Source: Planctomycetota bacterium
Lineage (GTDB): Bacteria > Planctomycetota > Phycisphaerae > Sedimentisphaerales > Anaerohalosphaeraceae
Assembly (NCBI GenBank): GCA_029552545.1
Contig: JAKPDO010000017.1
Coordinates: forward strand, 62,001-126,000
Reading direction: 5' to 3'
Length of the DNA stretch: 64,000 nt
Part shown: one piece after another, positions 39,514 through 48,968 of the stretch
Layout: every line of letters begins with the position of its first letter
Numbering within the stretch: position 1 is the stretch's first letter
The notes under the pieces: generated by a model
The model's input: only the letters and a program-made list of their open reading frames with translations
Database searches by the model: none
What the model was told of the DNA's origin: nothing
Position numbers and translations under genes: made by a program

Positions 39514-40968
39514 TTACACCGTACCGCGTCGGGCCTCCAGCGCCGCCCGGATTTCCTTGCATTTCTCCCGTGACAGCGGCACCTGCAGCACAAAGAAAAT
39601 CACCCCGAGCAGGCCGACAATCGGTATCAGGGCCAGCATCGCCCGAATCCAGAAAATGGTCTGGGGACTCTGCACATCCACCTGGCGGTCAAAGCCGGCC
39701 CAATCCAGAATCAGACCGGAGACAAAATACCCGCCGGCATTGCCCAGTTTCAGCAGATACGAACCGCAGGCGGTAAAAGACCCCTCCCGCCGCGTTCCCG
39801 TCTGCCATTCGTCATAATCAATCACGTCCGCCCCGATCGAACCGTGGAGCATCCACAAGCCCGCCGCCGCCATTCCCATCAGTCCCGCCGCCAGGGTCTG
39901 GAGCCAGGGAACCAGCGGCGTGTACAAAAACCACGAACCGCCGTATCCGAAAATCCCGATGGCCGCGGCCGCTACAACGGCCCTGCGTTTCTCCGTCCAG
40001 TAGGCAATCCGATTCAGCACCGGACCGCCCAGCAGCCCTCCGACCATAAAGGCGATGCCGCTCCAGAAGTTCCAGTTGTCCCCTTCAATTGTATTGCCCC
40101 GGCAGACATAATAGACTGTGGCATAATACCCCAGCGCCCCAACCATGCTGGTTCCGAGGGTAAAGGATGCGCCGAATCCCATCATCAGCCGGAAAGGACG
40201 GCATTTGAGCGTTTCATAAAAAGAGCTTCGCAGAGGAATGCGCCGAGCAGTTTTGACTACCACCTTTTCGTAATACCGCTCCGGCACCTGCAGGAAAATC
40301 ACGAGGGCAAACAGGGCCATCAGCGTACCCAAAATCGCCGTATAGACCTGCATCCCCAGCAACGTGTTCTTTTTGTTGACCTCCGGCAGCAGAAACCACG
40401 ACAGATTCGTAAAGCGAAGGGCATAAAAATTGCCGACTTCGAAGATTTTCTGCATCACACTCCGATAGGTCATCACGGAGGTGCGCTCTTCATAATCCGG
40501 CGTCATTTCCGCCCCCAGACTGTTGTAAGGAACGGAAAACGCACTGACAATCGGAATATAAATCAGCGAAGAAAGCATCATATACCAGAACACCGCCGAC
40601 AGCCCCAGAATCGTGACTTGCGACCAGGAAGGCGAAACCCAAAACAGCGCCGGCAGTCCCAGCCCGCTTGCAATTCCCGCAATCAAAATAAAGGGCCGAC
40701 GCCGCCCGTGCCGGCTGCGCAGATTGTCCGAAAGCCACCCGGCCAGCGGGTCCGAAACGGCATCATAAATCCGAATCAGTGTCAGCGCCAGTCCGACCAG
40801 CCAGGGGGGCACCCCCAAATAGATATTGAACACTGCATAGGCCACCGCCGGATAGAGCCAAAACCCCCACATATCCAGGGCCGTACCCAGTCCATAGCAG
40901 ACTTTGGTCAGGACCGGCAGCCGGTCTCGTTCGGGTTTGTGCGGACTGGCTTCCAACAGGACCTCCAA
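39514..40968 (-). CDS. GPH family sugar:cation symporter (MelB-like)
   Basis: A 484-aa transporter with about 12 helices from the glycoside-pentoside-hexuronide family. The conserved cation/sugar segment YDAVSDPLAGWLSDN and the loop RSRHGRRRPFILIAG after helix 2-3 are typical, as is a late DYDEWQTGTRREGSFTA segment. It likely imports an oligosaccharide or disaccharide with sodium or proton. It sits between the GH130 and GH94 phosphorylase genes (gaps of 17 and 18 nt), so the substrate should be a sugar that one of them cleaves. Confidence 0.9.
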   Translation of the reverse strand: MEVLLEASPHKPERDRLPVLTKVCYGLGTALDMWGFWLYPAVAYAVFNIYLGVPPWLVGLALTLIRIYDAVSDPLAGWLSDNLRSRHGRRRPFILIAGIASGLGLPALFWVSPSWSQVTILGLSAVFWYMMLSSLIYIPIVSAFSVPYNSLGAEMTPDYEERTSVMTYRSVMQKIFEVGNFYALRFTNLSWFLLPEVNKKNTLLGMQVYTAILGTLMALFALVIFLQVPERYYEKVVVKTARRIPLRSSFYETLKCRPFRLMMGFGASFTLGTSMVGALGYYATVYYVCRGNTIEGDNWNFWSGIAFMVGGLLGGPVLNRIAYWTEKRRAVVAAAAIGIFGYGGSWFLYTPLVPWLQTLAAGLMGMAAAGLWMLHGSIGADVIDYDEWQTGTRREGSFTACGSYLLKLGNAGGYFVSGLILDWAGFDRQVDVQSPQTIFWIRAMLALIPIVGLLGVIFFVLQVPLSREKCKEIRAALEARRGTV

Positions 40969-40985
40969 AACCGTCTCAGACCGAT

Positions 40986-41999
40986 TTAAAAGACTTCGGA
41001 ATTGTTCCGGATATAGTCAATCAGTTCATCCACCTGCGCGAAGGCAATCGCCGTGCAGGTATCGGCGGCTCCATAGTAAATGGCGATTCGCCCGGTGTCG
41101 GCATCGTACAGATTGGCACAGGGGAAAACCACATTGGGCACAAAGCCCACCGTTTCATAGGGTTTTTCCGGTGTCAGCAGATAATCGCGCGTACGGTACA
41201 GCACTTTGCCCGGGTCGTTGATATCCAGAATCGCCGCCCCGAAACTGTACACAAAACCGTTGCAGGTATTCGAGACGCCGTGATAGAACAGAAGCCAGCC
41301 GGCCGTCGTCTCAATCGGCACAGGACCGGCACCGATTTTGGTGTTCTGCCACCAGCCCTGACCGCCGCGCCCCATCACCCAGCGGTGACGGCCCCAGTGA
41401 ATCAAATCCGGGCTTTCGCTGAGAAAAATATCGCCGAACGGCGTATGCCCGCTGTCGCTCGGACGGCTCAGCAGCAGGTATTTGCCATTGACCTTGCGCG
41501 GGAACAGCACCCCGTTGCGGTTATACGGCATCAGCGGATTGGGCATTCGAATAAACGTCTTGAAATCCTTCGTGCGGCCCAACCCGATGGACGGCCCGTG
41601 CATATCATCACACCAAACAATATAGTACGTGTCTTCAATCTGCACAAACCGCGGGTCATAGCCGAAACTCAACGGGCTGGGTTTGCCCTCTTCATCCACC
41701 CAGTCAATCGGGTCCGGACCAATCGTCCAGCGGATTCCGTCCGGACTGCGTCCGAAGAACAGCGTGGCCCGTCCGTTCCGCTGGTCGCCGCGAAACACGC
41801 CGACAAACTCATTCTTGTACGGCAGAACCGCACTGTTGAAAATCCGCGCAGCCCGCGGAATCGGATTCCAGTTCAAAACAGGATTGCCGCTGTAGCGCCA
41901 TACAACATCCCGGCATCCTTTCGGCTTGTCTTCCCAGGGGATGTTCGGCAAGGCAGAGCCGAGAATCGTTTTCTTCATACCGCCGTGTTCCTTTCCCAT
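40986..41999 (-). CDS. GH130 family beta-mannoside phosphorylase
   Basis: A 337-aa five-bladed beta-propeller enzyme. GH130 features: NPIPRAARIFNSAVLPYKNE, FRGDQRNGRATLFFGRS, an acid candidate in FGYDPRFVQIEDTYYIVWCDD, and the phosphate-binding region GGQGWWQNTKIGAGPVPIET with YHGVSN. Characterised members release mannose 1-phosphate from beta-1,4-mannobiose, mannooligosaccharides, mannosylglucose or Man-GlcNAc. The length of about 330 aa fits the mannooligosaccharide branch better than the longer mannosylglucose phosphorylases. ATG 41999 or ATG 41978 could be the start. Flanked closely by two GPH transporters. Confidence 0.87.
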   Translation of the reverse strand: MGKEHGGMKKTILGSALPNIPWEDKPKGCRDVVWRYSGNPVLNWNPIPRAARIFNSAVLPYKNEFVGVFRGDQRNGRATLFFGRSPDGIRWTIGPDPIDWVDEEGKPSPLSFGYDPRFVQIEDTYYIVWCDDMHGPSIGLGRTKDFKTFIRMPNPLMPYNRNGVLFPRKVNGKYLLLSRPSDSGHTPFGDIFLSESPDLIHWGRHRWVMGRGGQGWWQNTKIGAGPVPIETTAGWLLFYHGVSNTCNGFVYSFGAAILDINDPGKVLYRTRDYLLTPEKPYETVGFVPNVVFPCANLYDADTGRIAIYYGAADTCTAIAFAQVDELIDYIRNNSEVF

Positions 42000-42014
42000 A
42001 GCAAAGATGCCTTA

Positions 42015-43403
42015 TCAATTTTCCTCAGAAACCAAAGACAGCTCCCGGTTCCTTCGCTCCTGAAGTTCAAGACCGATTTGCCGAAGTGTCTGCTCATCCA
42101 GATTATAAAAGAACATAATCACAATGGAAATCAGACCCGCCAGACCGGGAATAATGCTCATCAGAAGACGAAACCCGAAGATGACCCGTTCCGGCTGCTG
42201 GGTATCGGGCTGATAGCCGAACCAATGAAGCAGCCAGCCGGTCAAAAGAGCCCCGAAGGCCCAGGCGAATTTCTGCGCCATCGTCGAGGCGGAAAAAACC
42301 AGCCCCGTGGCCCGCCGCCCGTTCTTCCATTCCGAATAGTCCGCCGCATCGGCGTACATCGCCCAAATCAGAGGCGTCAGCGGCCCGCCCGCAAACGAAC
42401 CGACAAACTGCGCCGCCAGAATCAGAAAAAGATGGTTGGGCGTATAAATGAAGAAGGAAATCGTTAATACATTGGCAATGAGGAACAAAACAATGAATGC
42501 TTTTTTCTTGCCGAGCAGACGGGCAAACCCGCTCACGGCCGCTACACCGGCCAGACTGCCGACCATTCCGACTGTATTGAAAAACGAAATCCATTTTTCA
42601 TACTTGCCGGGAGCGATGTAATACTTGAAATAATAGTTGATAACCCCCAGCCGTATCGAAACCCACAGAAGCATCATGAGCGTGGCAAAAAGCAAAAGCA
42701 GCCACGGGCCGTTGGTCAGGAGGTCCCGAATATCCTGCCGGATGGACGTTTGCTGGGAAGCCGGCGGTGAAACTCTTTCCCGCGTGGACAGAAACGTAAT
42801 AACAAAGAACACAACGGCCGCCGCTCCAAACACAAACATCGTAATCTTCCAGCCGAACGGAGAACTGCCGGAACCGCCGATCCATTTGACCATCGGCATC
42901 AAAAACGCAGACACGACCAAACCGGCCCCGTAAGCCCCGAAATATTTAAAGGAAGACAGCACAACCCGTTCCGACGAATCAGGCGTCAGCACCCCCAGCA
43001 TCGCCGAATAGGGAATATTGATGACGGTATAAAGCATCATAAAAAGGTTAAAGGTGACATAGGCATAAATAAGCTTGGCGGTCGGGCCCCAAGAAGGAGT
43101 TGTAAAAGTCAGGACGGCCGCAGCGGCCAGCGGAACAGCCGTCCAGAGCAGATACGGTCTGAATTTGCCCCAGCGGGTGGACGTGCGGTCTGCAATCAGC
43201 CCTACCAGCGGGTCATTGATACCATCCCACAGACGCGACAGATAAATCATCGTCCCCGCCGCAGCGGCACTGAGACCGAACACGTCCGTATAAAAGAAAA
43301 GCAGATGCAGAGAAATGGTCTGCCAGAACAAAACCGAGGCAAAATCCCCGCAGGCATAGCCGATTTTTTCCCAAAAACTCAATTTTCCGCTCGGCTCATC
43401 CAT
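42015..43403 (-). CDS. GPH family sugar:cation symporter (MelB-like), first gene of the cluster
   Basis: A 462-aa transporter with about 12 helices. It has the GPH signature LWDGINDPLVGLIADRT, the loop STRWGKFRPYLLW, and a C-terminal WAMYADAADYSEWKNGRR segment where the family's conserved Asp/Glu and Lys residues lie. It differs clearly from the second GPH gene at 39514, so the pair is not a recent duplication and may import different sugars. It is the promoter-proximal gene of the leftward sugar cluster. Confidence 0.9.
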   Translation of the reverse strand: MDEPSGKLSFWEKIGYACGDFASVLFWQTISLHLLFFYTDVFGLSAAAAGTMIYLSRLWDGINDPLVGLIADRTSTRWGKFRPYLLWTAVPLAAAAVLTFTTPSWGPTAKLIYAYVTFNLFMMLYTVINIPYSAMLGVLTPDSSERVVLSSFKYFGAYGAGLVVSAFLMPMVKWIGGSGSSPFGWKITMFVFGAAAVVFFVITFLSTRERVSPPASQQTSIRQDIRDLLTNGPWLLLLFATLMMLLWVSIRLGVINYYFKYYIAPGKYEKWISFFNTVGMVGSLAGVAAVSGFARLLGKKKAFIVLFLIANVLTISFFIYTPNHLFLILAAQFVGSFAGGPLTPLIWAMYADAADYSEWKNGRRATGLVFSASTMAQKFAWAFGALLTGWLLHWFGYQPDTQQPERVIFGFRLLMSIIPGLAGLISIVIMFFYNLDEQTLRQIGLELQERRNRELSLVSEEN

Positions 43404-43479
43404 CCATTGCTCCGCATTCAGATTCCGGATAAATATTGGCTTCTTATTCAGGACAGGTAAAAATTCTCCCTGAACGGGC

Positions 43480-43510
43480 TATCCAAATCCATCAAACCCC
43501 TGCTTGTCAA
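43480..43510 (-). promoter_or_regulatory. Candidate promoter of the sugar cluster
   Basis: A perfect minus-strand TTGACA (43510-43505); the -10 is poorly matched (near TTGGAT, 43487-43482, spacer about 17-18 nt), as if an activator is needed. Located about 80 nt before the first GPH gene. Confidence 0.35.
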
Positions 43511-43544
43511 GGAAAAATTTTTTAGCAAAAAACCTTATGCAAAT

Positions 43545-43556
43545 ATTTTCGAAAAT
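43545..43556. repeat. Palindrome ATTTTCGAAAAT
   Basis: Perfect 12-bp palindrome about 35 bp upstream of the leftward -35 element; a possible operator. Confidence 0.4.
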
Positions 43557-43819
43557 GAGGAAACAGATTTGAGACATTCAGGATGTGCTAATGGTTTTAT
43601 CGTCTAAAAAACAGGAAAAGACCCTTAAGGAACTTTTGGGGTTACCGTTCGGGTCTCTTCCTTGGAGGGGAGAAAACATTTTATCAGTTCATAGACTTAT
43701 ACGTAATATTACCGAAGCGGGTCTTCCATTACAACCTTTTTTTAAAAATTTTTATATATTTCATAAGTATTTGTTTATAAATTGGTTACAGCCCATTGTT
43801 AGAAATTATTTAAAATCTA

Positions 43820-43839
43820 CATCGGTATATATACTGATG
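43820..43839. repeat. Near-perfect palindrome with TATATA centre
   Basis: CATCGGTATATATACTGATG is symmetrical except for one G/T pair, which would still pair as G-U in RNA. It lies about 130 nt before dnaE in the AT-rich region; operator or hairpin. Confidence 0.45.
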
Positions 43840-43968
43840 TCCCTCTAAAGATTTCTCTATATTAACCAACACATTTCCCAGAAATTCGGCTCACAAAACA
43901 GTTGATTAGCCCCTTCCTTGCTCTTATGATGCCCACAGAAATGTACCGGAACGGAGTGATGAACGATT

Positions 43969-46900
43969 ATGGACGATAAAGGGTTTATTCACCTTCACTT
44001 ACATACACAATACTCCCTGCTCGACGGCGCCATTCAGCCCGATGCTCTTTTTGAAAAATGCCGTCAAATGGGGATGGATGCCGTCGCCATTACCGACCAC
44101 GGCAACCTCTTCGGGGTTCTCGATTTCTACCTTCAGGCCCAAAAATACAGCATCAAGCCCATTTTGGGAATGGAGGCCTACATCGCCCCCGGCTCCCGCT
44201 TTGAGCGGCAGAAAGGCGGCGGCGTTAAAGACAACACCTATCACCTGCTCCTGCTGGCCGAAAATCTCAAAGGATACCAGAACCTCCTGCAGTTGAGCAG
44301 CATCGGCTATACAGAAGGGTTTTATTACCGCCCGCGAATCGACAAGGAAGTCCTGGCCCAGTTCAGCGAAGGGTTAATCTGCACCAGCGCCTGCATTGCC
44401 GGCGAAATCTCCACCGCCCTCGTCCGCGAAGACCGTCCAGCCGCCCGCCGAGCCGCCGAAGAATACCTGAAAATATTCGGCCCCGAACGATTCTTCATCG
44501 AAATCCAGCAGCACGAAAACGATGAACATCCGCACCTCCTGCCGGCCCTGGTTGACTTGGCCAAAGAGATTGGAATCGGACTGGTTGCCACCAACGACGT
44601 TCACTTTCTGAACGCCGATGATTATGAAGCCCATATGGTTCTGTGCTGCATCAACACCGGCAAAAAAATTACCGATGTGGACAAGATGGAGTACCCGCCG
44701 GATGTCTATTTAAAAAGCCCTGAGGAGATGAGAACCCTCTTTGCGGCCTATCCGGAGGCCTGCGACAACACCCTGGCGATTGCGGGCCGCTGTCAGGTGG
44801 AACTGGACCTGAAAACCCGCCATGCCCCGCGCTACCACACCCCGCCGGGAAAAACGGCCGAACAAATGCTCACGGAACTGGTGCTCGAAGGGGCCAAAAA
44901 ACGCTACGGACACATCACCCAGCCGATTCAGGACCGAATCAACTGGGAACTGGAAGTCATTAAAAGCAAAGGGTTTGCCAGCTATTTTCTGATTGTCTGG
45001 GACTTCTGCAATTACGCCAAAGAGCAGAACATCCCCGTCGGGGCCCGCGGCAGTGCCGTCGGAACCGTCGTTGGATACTGTCTGGGCATCTGCAACATCG
45101 ACCCGCTCCGCTATGACCTGCTGTTTGAACGGTTTATGGACCCCGAACGCAACGAGATGCCCGATATCGATATCGACATCTGTCAGGACGGACGGGAAAA
45201 AATCCTCAATTACGTCCGGCAGAAATACGGGCACATCGCGCAAATCATCACGTTTGGAACGATGAAGGCCCGTGCGGTCATCCGAGATGTCTGCCGGGTG
45301 CTCGATGTGCCGCTGGCGGAGGCCGACCGACTGGCCAAACTGGTTCCGGCGGAACTGAAGATGACCCTCGACAAGGCCCTCGAGGCAGAACCGGACTTAA
45401 AAAAGGCCTACGAAGCCGATGAAAAAACCCGCCGCGTGATTAACATCGGAAGGAAACTGGAAGGGTTGGCCCGCCACGCCTCCGTCCACGCCTGCGGAGT
45501 CGTCATCGCCGATGAACCCCTGACCCGCTTTCTGCCGCTGTACAAGCAGGCCGGCTCCGAAGAACTCATTACCCAGTTTGAAGGCCCCTTTGTCGAAAAG
45601 GCCGGCCTGATGAAGATGGATTTCCTGGGCCTCAAAACCCTCAGCATCATTCAGCGAACCGTCGATTTGATTCAGGAAATTCACGGCAAAACCATCGACA
45701 TCGAAGCCATCGATATTATGGACCAGCGGGTCTATCGGGAAATCTTCAGCGCCGGCAGAACCAAAGGCATCTTCCAGTTTGAATCCAGCGGAATGCAGGA
45801 AATGCTTCGCAAACTCCGGCCCGACCGGCTGGAAGACCTTATCGCCGCCAACGCCCTCTATCGGCCCGGACCGCTGGCCCTGATTCCGGAGTTCATCGAG
45901 CGCAAGCACGGCGCCCGCTGGTCGCCCCCCCACCCGATTATGGAGGAAATCCTCGCTGAAACCTTCGGCATCATCGTCTATCAGGAACAGGTGATGCGCA
46001 TCTGCAATCGGCTCGGCGACATTCCGCTCCGCGAGGCCTATACGCTGATTAAAGCCATCAGCAAGAAAAAAGAAGAAGTCATCCAGGCCGAACAAAAACG
46101 CTTCATAGACGGCTGCATCCGAAAAGGGCTTCAGCCCCCGCAGGCCGAGGAAATCTTTGCCCTGATTCGCCGGTTTGCCGACTACGGCTTCAACAAAAGC
46201 CACGCTACCCGCTACTCCTTCGTCGCCTATCAGACGGCCTGGCTGAAGACCTATTACCCCGTGGAGTTTATGGCGTCCCTGCTCACCTACGAAATGGGCG
46301 ATACCGACAAAGTGGTGGAATATATCGGCGAATGCCGGGAAATGGGCATCGAGGTCCTCCCCCCTGACATCAACGAAAGCTTCGTGGACTTTACGGTGAT
46401 TTACGACGAGCAGAAAAAGAACGGTCTGATTCGCTTCGGTCTGGCGGCGGTCAAAGGCGTCGGCTCCAAGGCCGTCGAACAGATTATCGCCGCACGGGAG
46501 CGTGTCGGAGGGTTCCGCAGTCTTTTCCATTTCTGCGAAAGCGTGGACCTGCACACCGTCAACAAACAGGTGCTCGAAGCCCTTATCAAGGCCGGCGCCT
46601 TTGACTCCCTCGGAGGCAGCCGTGCTCAAATGGCCGCCGCCCTCGAAAAAGCAATGCAGTGCGGGGCCGCCTTTCAGGCCGACCGCCAAAAAGGACAAAT
46701 GAATTTCTTCCTGAACGGCCCCCTGGCCGCCGAAGAGGCCAAAACCGAACCGATGATTCTGCCCGATGCGCCGGCCTGGTCCGAACAGCAGATGCTGGCC
46801 TATGAAAAAGAAGTCCTCGGCTTCTATGTCACCAGCAACCCGCTCAGCAAGCACGCACAGATTATCGAACTGTATTCCACCTCCAACACCGCCAAACTCC

Positions 46901-47430
46901 GCCTGCTGCGTCAGGAGCAGGAGGTCATTGTCGGCGGAATGATTACCAAAATCCGCTACACCGTCACCAAAAACGGTAAAAATGCCGGCGCCAAAATGGC
47001 TGTCGCCGAACTGGAGGACCTTCAGGGCAAATGTGAAGTCGTGCTCTTCCCCAAAACCCTCGAAAAATGCGGTCATCTCCTCCAGCCCGATCGAATTGTC
47101 TTCGTCCGCGGCACCGCCCAGACCCTCCGCGAAATCCCCAACATCCGCTGTGACGAACTGATTGAACTGGAAGAAGCAGGACGCCGATTCAGCGCCAGGG
47201 TGAAGCTGGAAATCGATGCACAAACCGCTGATAAAGCCCTGCTGGAGAAAATCCGCCAAATCTGCCTGAACAACCGCGGCAAAAGCCCGATTGAACTGAC
47301 CATTTACACGCCGAAACGGTTTCGAATTACAGCGAAAGCGGATTCCAATCTGTCCATCCGCGCCGACCTGGAGTCTCATCGGAAACTGGAAGCTGTGCTC
47401 GGACGCGGCAAAGTGCATTTTACGGCCTGA
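43969..47430 (+). CDS. dnaE: DNA polymerase III alpha subunit
   Basis: The 1153-aa replicative polymerase. N-terminal PHP domain with FIHLHLHTQYSLLDGA and ITDHGNLFG; polymerase palm with the catalytic aspartates in MPDIDIDICQDGREKI (about 395-410); fingers with KMDFLGLKTLSII and GIFQFESSGMQEML; beta-clamp and helix-hairpin-helix part around AAVKGVGSKAVEQII; and a C-terminal OB fold (VIVGGMITKIRYTVTKNGK). Length matches DnaE1. The start at 43969 follows GGAG by about 13 nt. Downstream genes tmk and holB also serve DNA synthesis. Confidence 0.97.
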   Translation: MDDKGFIHLHLHTQYSLLDGAIQPDALFEKCRQMGMDAVAITDHGNLFGVLDFYLQAQKYSIKPILGMEAYIAPGSRFERQKGGGVKDNTYHLLLLAENLKGYQNLLQLSSIGYTEGFYYRPRIDKEVLAQFSEGLICTSACIAGEISTALVREDRPAARRAAEEYLKIFGPERFFIEIQQHENDEHPHLLPALVDLAKEIGIGLVATNDVHFLNADDYEAHMVLCCINTGKKITDVDKMEYPPDVYLKSPEEMRTLFAAYPEACDNTLAIAGRCQVELDLKTRHAPRYHTPPGKTAEQMLTELVLEGAKKRYGHITQPIQDRINWELEVIKSKGFASYFLIVWDFCNYAKEQNIPVGARGSAVGTVVGYCLGICNIDPLRYDLLFERFMDPERNEMPDIDIDICQDGREKILNYVRQKYGHIAQIITFGTMKARAVIRDVCRVLDVPLAEADRLAKLVPAELKMTLDKALEAEPDLKKAYEADEKTRRVINIGRKLEGLARHASVHACGVVIADEPLTRFLPLYKQAGSEELITQFEGPFVEKAGLMKMDFLGLKTLSIIQRTVDLIQEIHGKTIDIEAIDIMDQRVYREIFSAGRTKGIFQFESSGMQEMLRKLRPDRLEDLIAANALYRPGPLALIPEFIERKHGARWSPPHPIMEEILAETFGIIVYQEQVMRICNRLGDIPLREAYTLIKAISKKKEEVIQAEQKRFIDGCIRKGLQPPQAEEIFALIRRFADYGFNKSHATRYSFVAYQTAWLKTYYPVEFMASLLTYEMGDTDKVVEYIGECREMGIEVLPPDINESFVDFTVIYDEQKKNGLIRFGLAAVKGVGSKAVEQIIAARERVGGFRSLFHFCESVDLHTVNKQVLEALIKAGAFDSLGGSRAQMAAALEKAMQCGAAFQADRQKGQMNFFLNGPLAAEEAKTEPMILPDAPAWSEQQMLAYEKEVLGFYVTSNPLSKHAQIIELYSTSNTAKLRLLRQEQEVIVGGMITKIRYTVTKNGKNAGAKMAVAELEDLQGKCEVVLFPKTLEKCGHLLQPDRIVFVRGTAQTLREIPNIRCDELIELEEAGRRFSARVKLEIDAQTADKALLEKIRQICLNNRGKSPIELTIYTPKRFRITAKADSNLSIRADLESHRKLEAVLGRGKVHFTA

Positions 47431-47449
47431 GCCAATCCCGACTTTTTGG

Positions 47450-47478
47450 GTAGCACGAAAACATTTTTTTCTTATAAT
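47450..47478 (+). promoter_or_regulatory. Candidate promoter of the membrane protein-tmk-holB operon
   Basis: A perfect TATAAT (47473-47478) with a weak -35 (GTAGCA, 47450-47455) at 17 nt, about 60 nt before the next start codon. Confidence 0.4.
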
Positions 47479-47541
47479 AAAAACGACAAGGGAAAGTCCG
47501 TTTTTCCCCTCGGCAAAAAACAGAAAAGCGTTCGATATTAA

Positions 47542-48303
47542 ATGCCTCAGAAGGCAATGAAAATCCTGATGGTCCGCTGGCCGGAAGCCCTTATGCTCAC
47601 CGGCCTGTTCGGCGGTCTGTCCTGTCTGGCCGCACGGATGAATCAGGAGGCCGTTCCGCAGGGCCTGCTGGCCCAGATGCCCCTCTGGGCGGGCTTTCTC
47701 TTCGGCGTGGGACTCATGATTCTGATTATCCTGATTGGAATGCTCTTTACGGGCTTTCTCCGCTCGACTGTTCTGGCCCCTCTGTCCGCTCGGCATCCTG
47801 TCGAGCTGCTTCAAATCGGCCGGCCGTTTTTCTGGAAACTGTTCCTGCCCTATCTGGTGTTTGAACTGGCCTGGTCCTTCTTGTCCATCCTGCTGATGAT
47901 GCTTCTGCATATGCTGCTTTACCGAAGACTGCCGACGGAGCCGACCCCGGAATGGCTCCTGCGGGTCTGCCAGCTGATTGTTCTGTGCATCCTCATCAAA
48001 CCGTTTCTGCTGCTGCCGACCCTGATTCTTCTGGAAAATCGACCGGTCACGGAAACCCTGGCGGTCATCCGTCGAATCCCGCTGACCGCCGTCAAACCGC
48101 TGATGAAAGTCCTCGAACAGGGTCTGGTGGTGATGGCGGCTTTTTTGCTTTTGCTGTTTGTGATTCCGTTTCCCAAACCCTTTTTTTGGGTTCGAAGCGG
48201 CCTTTTGAATACGGCAGGCGGTGCGGTCCTTTTGGTTTGTTTCCTCACCGCCCTTCAGGAGTTTGGACAATTCTTCGGCCCCCATTCTGAGGAGAAGCCA
48301 TGA
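47542..48303 (+). CDS. Polytopic membrane protein of unknown function
   Basis: A 253-aa protein with about five or six transmembrane helices, for example LWAGFLFGVGLMILIILIG and LAWSFLSILLMMLLHMLLY, and no recognised motif. A basic stretch lies between helices (RRIPLTAVKPLMKVLEQG). Start ATG 47542; ATG 47557 (MKILMVRW) is an alternative. The stop overlaps the tmk start by 4 nt, so it is the first gene of the tmk-holB-PSP1-metG series. The position alone does not explain its role. Confidence 0.7.
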   Translation: MPQKAMKILMVRWPEALMLTGLFGGLSCLAARMNQEAVPQGLLAQMPLWAGFLFGVGLMILIILIGMLFTGFLRSTVLAPLSARHPVELLQIGRPFFWKLFLPYLVFELAWSFLSILLMMLLHMLLYRRLPTEPTPEWLLRVCQLIVLCILIKPFLLLPTLILLENRPVTETLAVIRRIPLTAVKPLMKVLEQGLVVMAAFLLLLFVIPFPKPFFWVRSGLLNTAGGAVLLVCFLTALQEFGQFFGPHSEEKP

Positions 48304-48968
48304 CGGCACACACCCCGGGACGTTTTTTGGTGCTGGATGGAACCGACGGCTGCGGAAAATCGACACAAATTCCGCTGCTCCGAAAGGTCTTTGAACAGAG
48401 GGGATTCTCCGTGGTTCAGACCTACGACCCGGGCGGAACAGACATCGGCGAGCAAATCCGAAAACTCCTCAAGTACGACGCCAAAGGGAAAATGGATGTG
48501 CACACAGAGACGATGCTGTTTATGGCCTCCCGGGCGCAGCTGGTCAGCGAAGTCATCCGCCCGGCCCTGGCCGAAGGCAAAATCGTCCTCTGCGACCGCT
48601 TCGTATCCTCGACCTGCGCCTATCAGGGGGCCGGCGGCTATCCCGTGGAGGAGATTATCAATCTGGCCCGCTATGCCATCGGACAAACCTGGCCGGATTT
48701 AACCATTATTTTAGACCTGCCCGCAGAAAAAGGGCGGCACCGTACAGGGGTGCGCAACGGACAAAATCACTCCAATTCCTCCGTTCATTCCGCCGAAGAC
48801 CGATTCGATTCCAGAAGCTTGGAGTATTACCAGCGGGTTCGTCAGGGTTTTCTGGCCCTGCCCAAATACTATCCGACTCCGGTCGAGATTGTGAACACGG
48901 ACGGCCTGTCCATCGAAGAAGTCCATCAGAAAATTGCAGCACTTTTGGAAAAACGGAACTGGTTCTGA
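48300..48968 (+). CDS. tmk: Thymidylate kinase
   Basis: A 222-aa enzyme that phosphorylates dTMP to dTDP. P-loop LDGTDGCGKSTQIPLL, the YDPGGTDIGEQIR segment for the nucleotide base and the CDRFVSSTCAYQGAG motif (DRY/DRF type) are present. The lid region after DLPAEKGRHR is longer and more polar than usual. It overlaps the upstream membrane protein gene (ATGA) and shares TGATG with holB downstream. tmk next to holB is a common arrangement in bacteria. Confidence 0.95.
   Translation: MTAHTPGRFLVLDGTDGCGKSTQIPLLRKVFEQRGFSVVQTYDPGGTDIGEQIRKLLKYDAKGKMDVHTETMLFMASRAQLVSEVIRPALAEGKIVLCDRFVSSTCAYQGAGGYPVEEIINLARYAIGQTWPDLTIILDLPAEKGRHRTGVRNGQNHSNSSVHSAEDRFDSRSLEYYQRVRQGFLALPKYYPTPVEIVNTDGLSIEEVHQKIAALLEKRNWF

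Larger units (their letters stand above)
43404..43968. other. AT-rich intergenic region between the sugar cluster and dnaE
   Basis: About 565 bp, clearly richer in A/T than the rest of the window, especially 43690-43870. It separates divergent transcription units. It holds a TTGACA-type -35 facing left, a 12-bp perfect palindrome at 43545 and a 20-bp near-palindrome at 43820. A rightward open frame (43585-43848) lacks a ribosome site and protein-like composition and is not called as a gene. Confidence 0.6.

Noticed and set aside
43585..43848. An 87-aa rightward open frame in the AT-rich region
   Set aside because: No ribosome binding site, Phe/Tyr/Ile-rich as expected from AT-rich DNA, no family resemblance.
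45397..48366. A 989-aa leftward open frame
   Set aside because: Antisense to dnaE and the next gene, composition follows the complement of dnaE codons, no ribosome site and no recognisable domain; a shadow of third-position bias.
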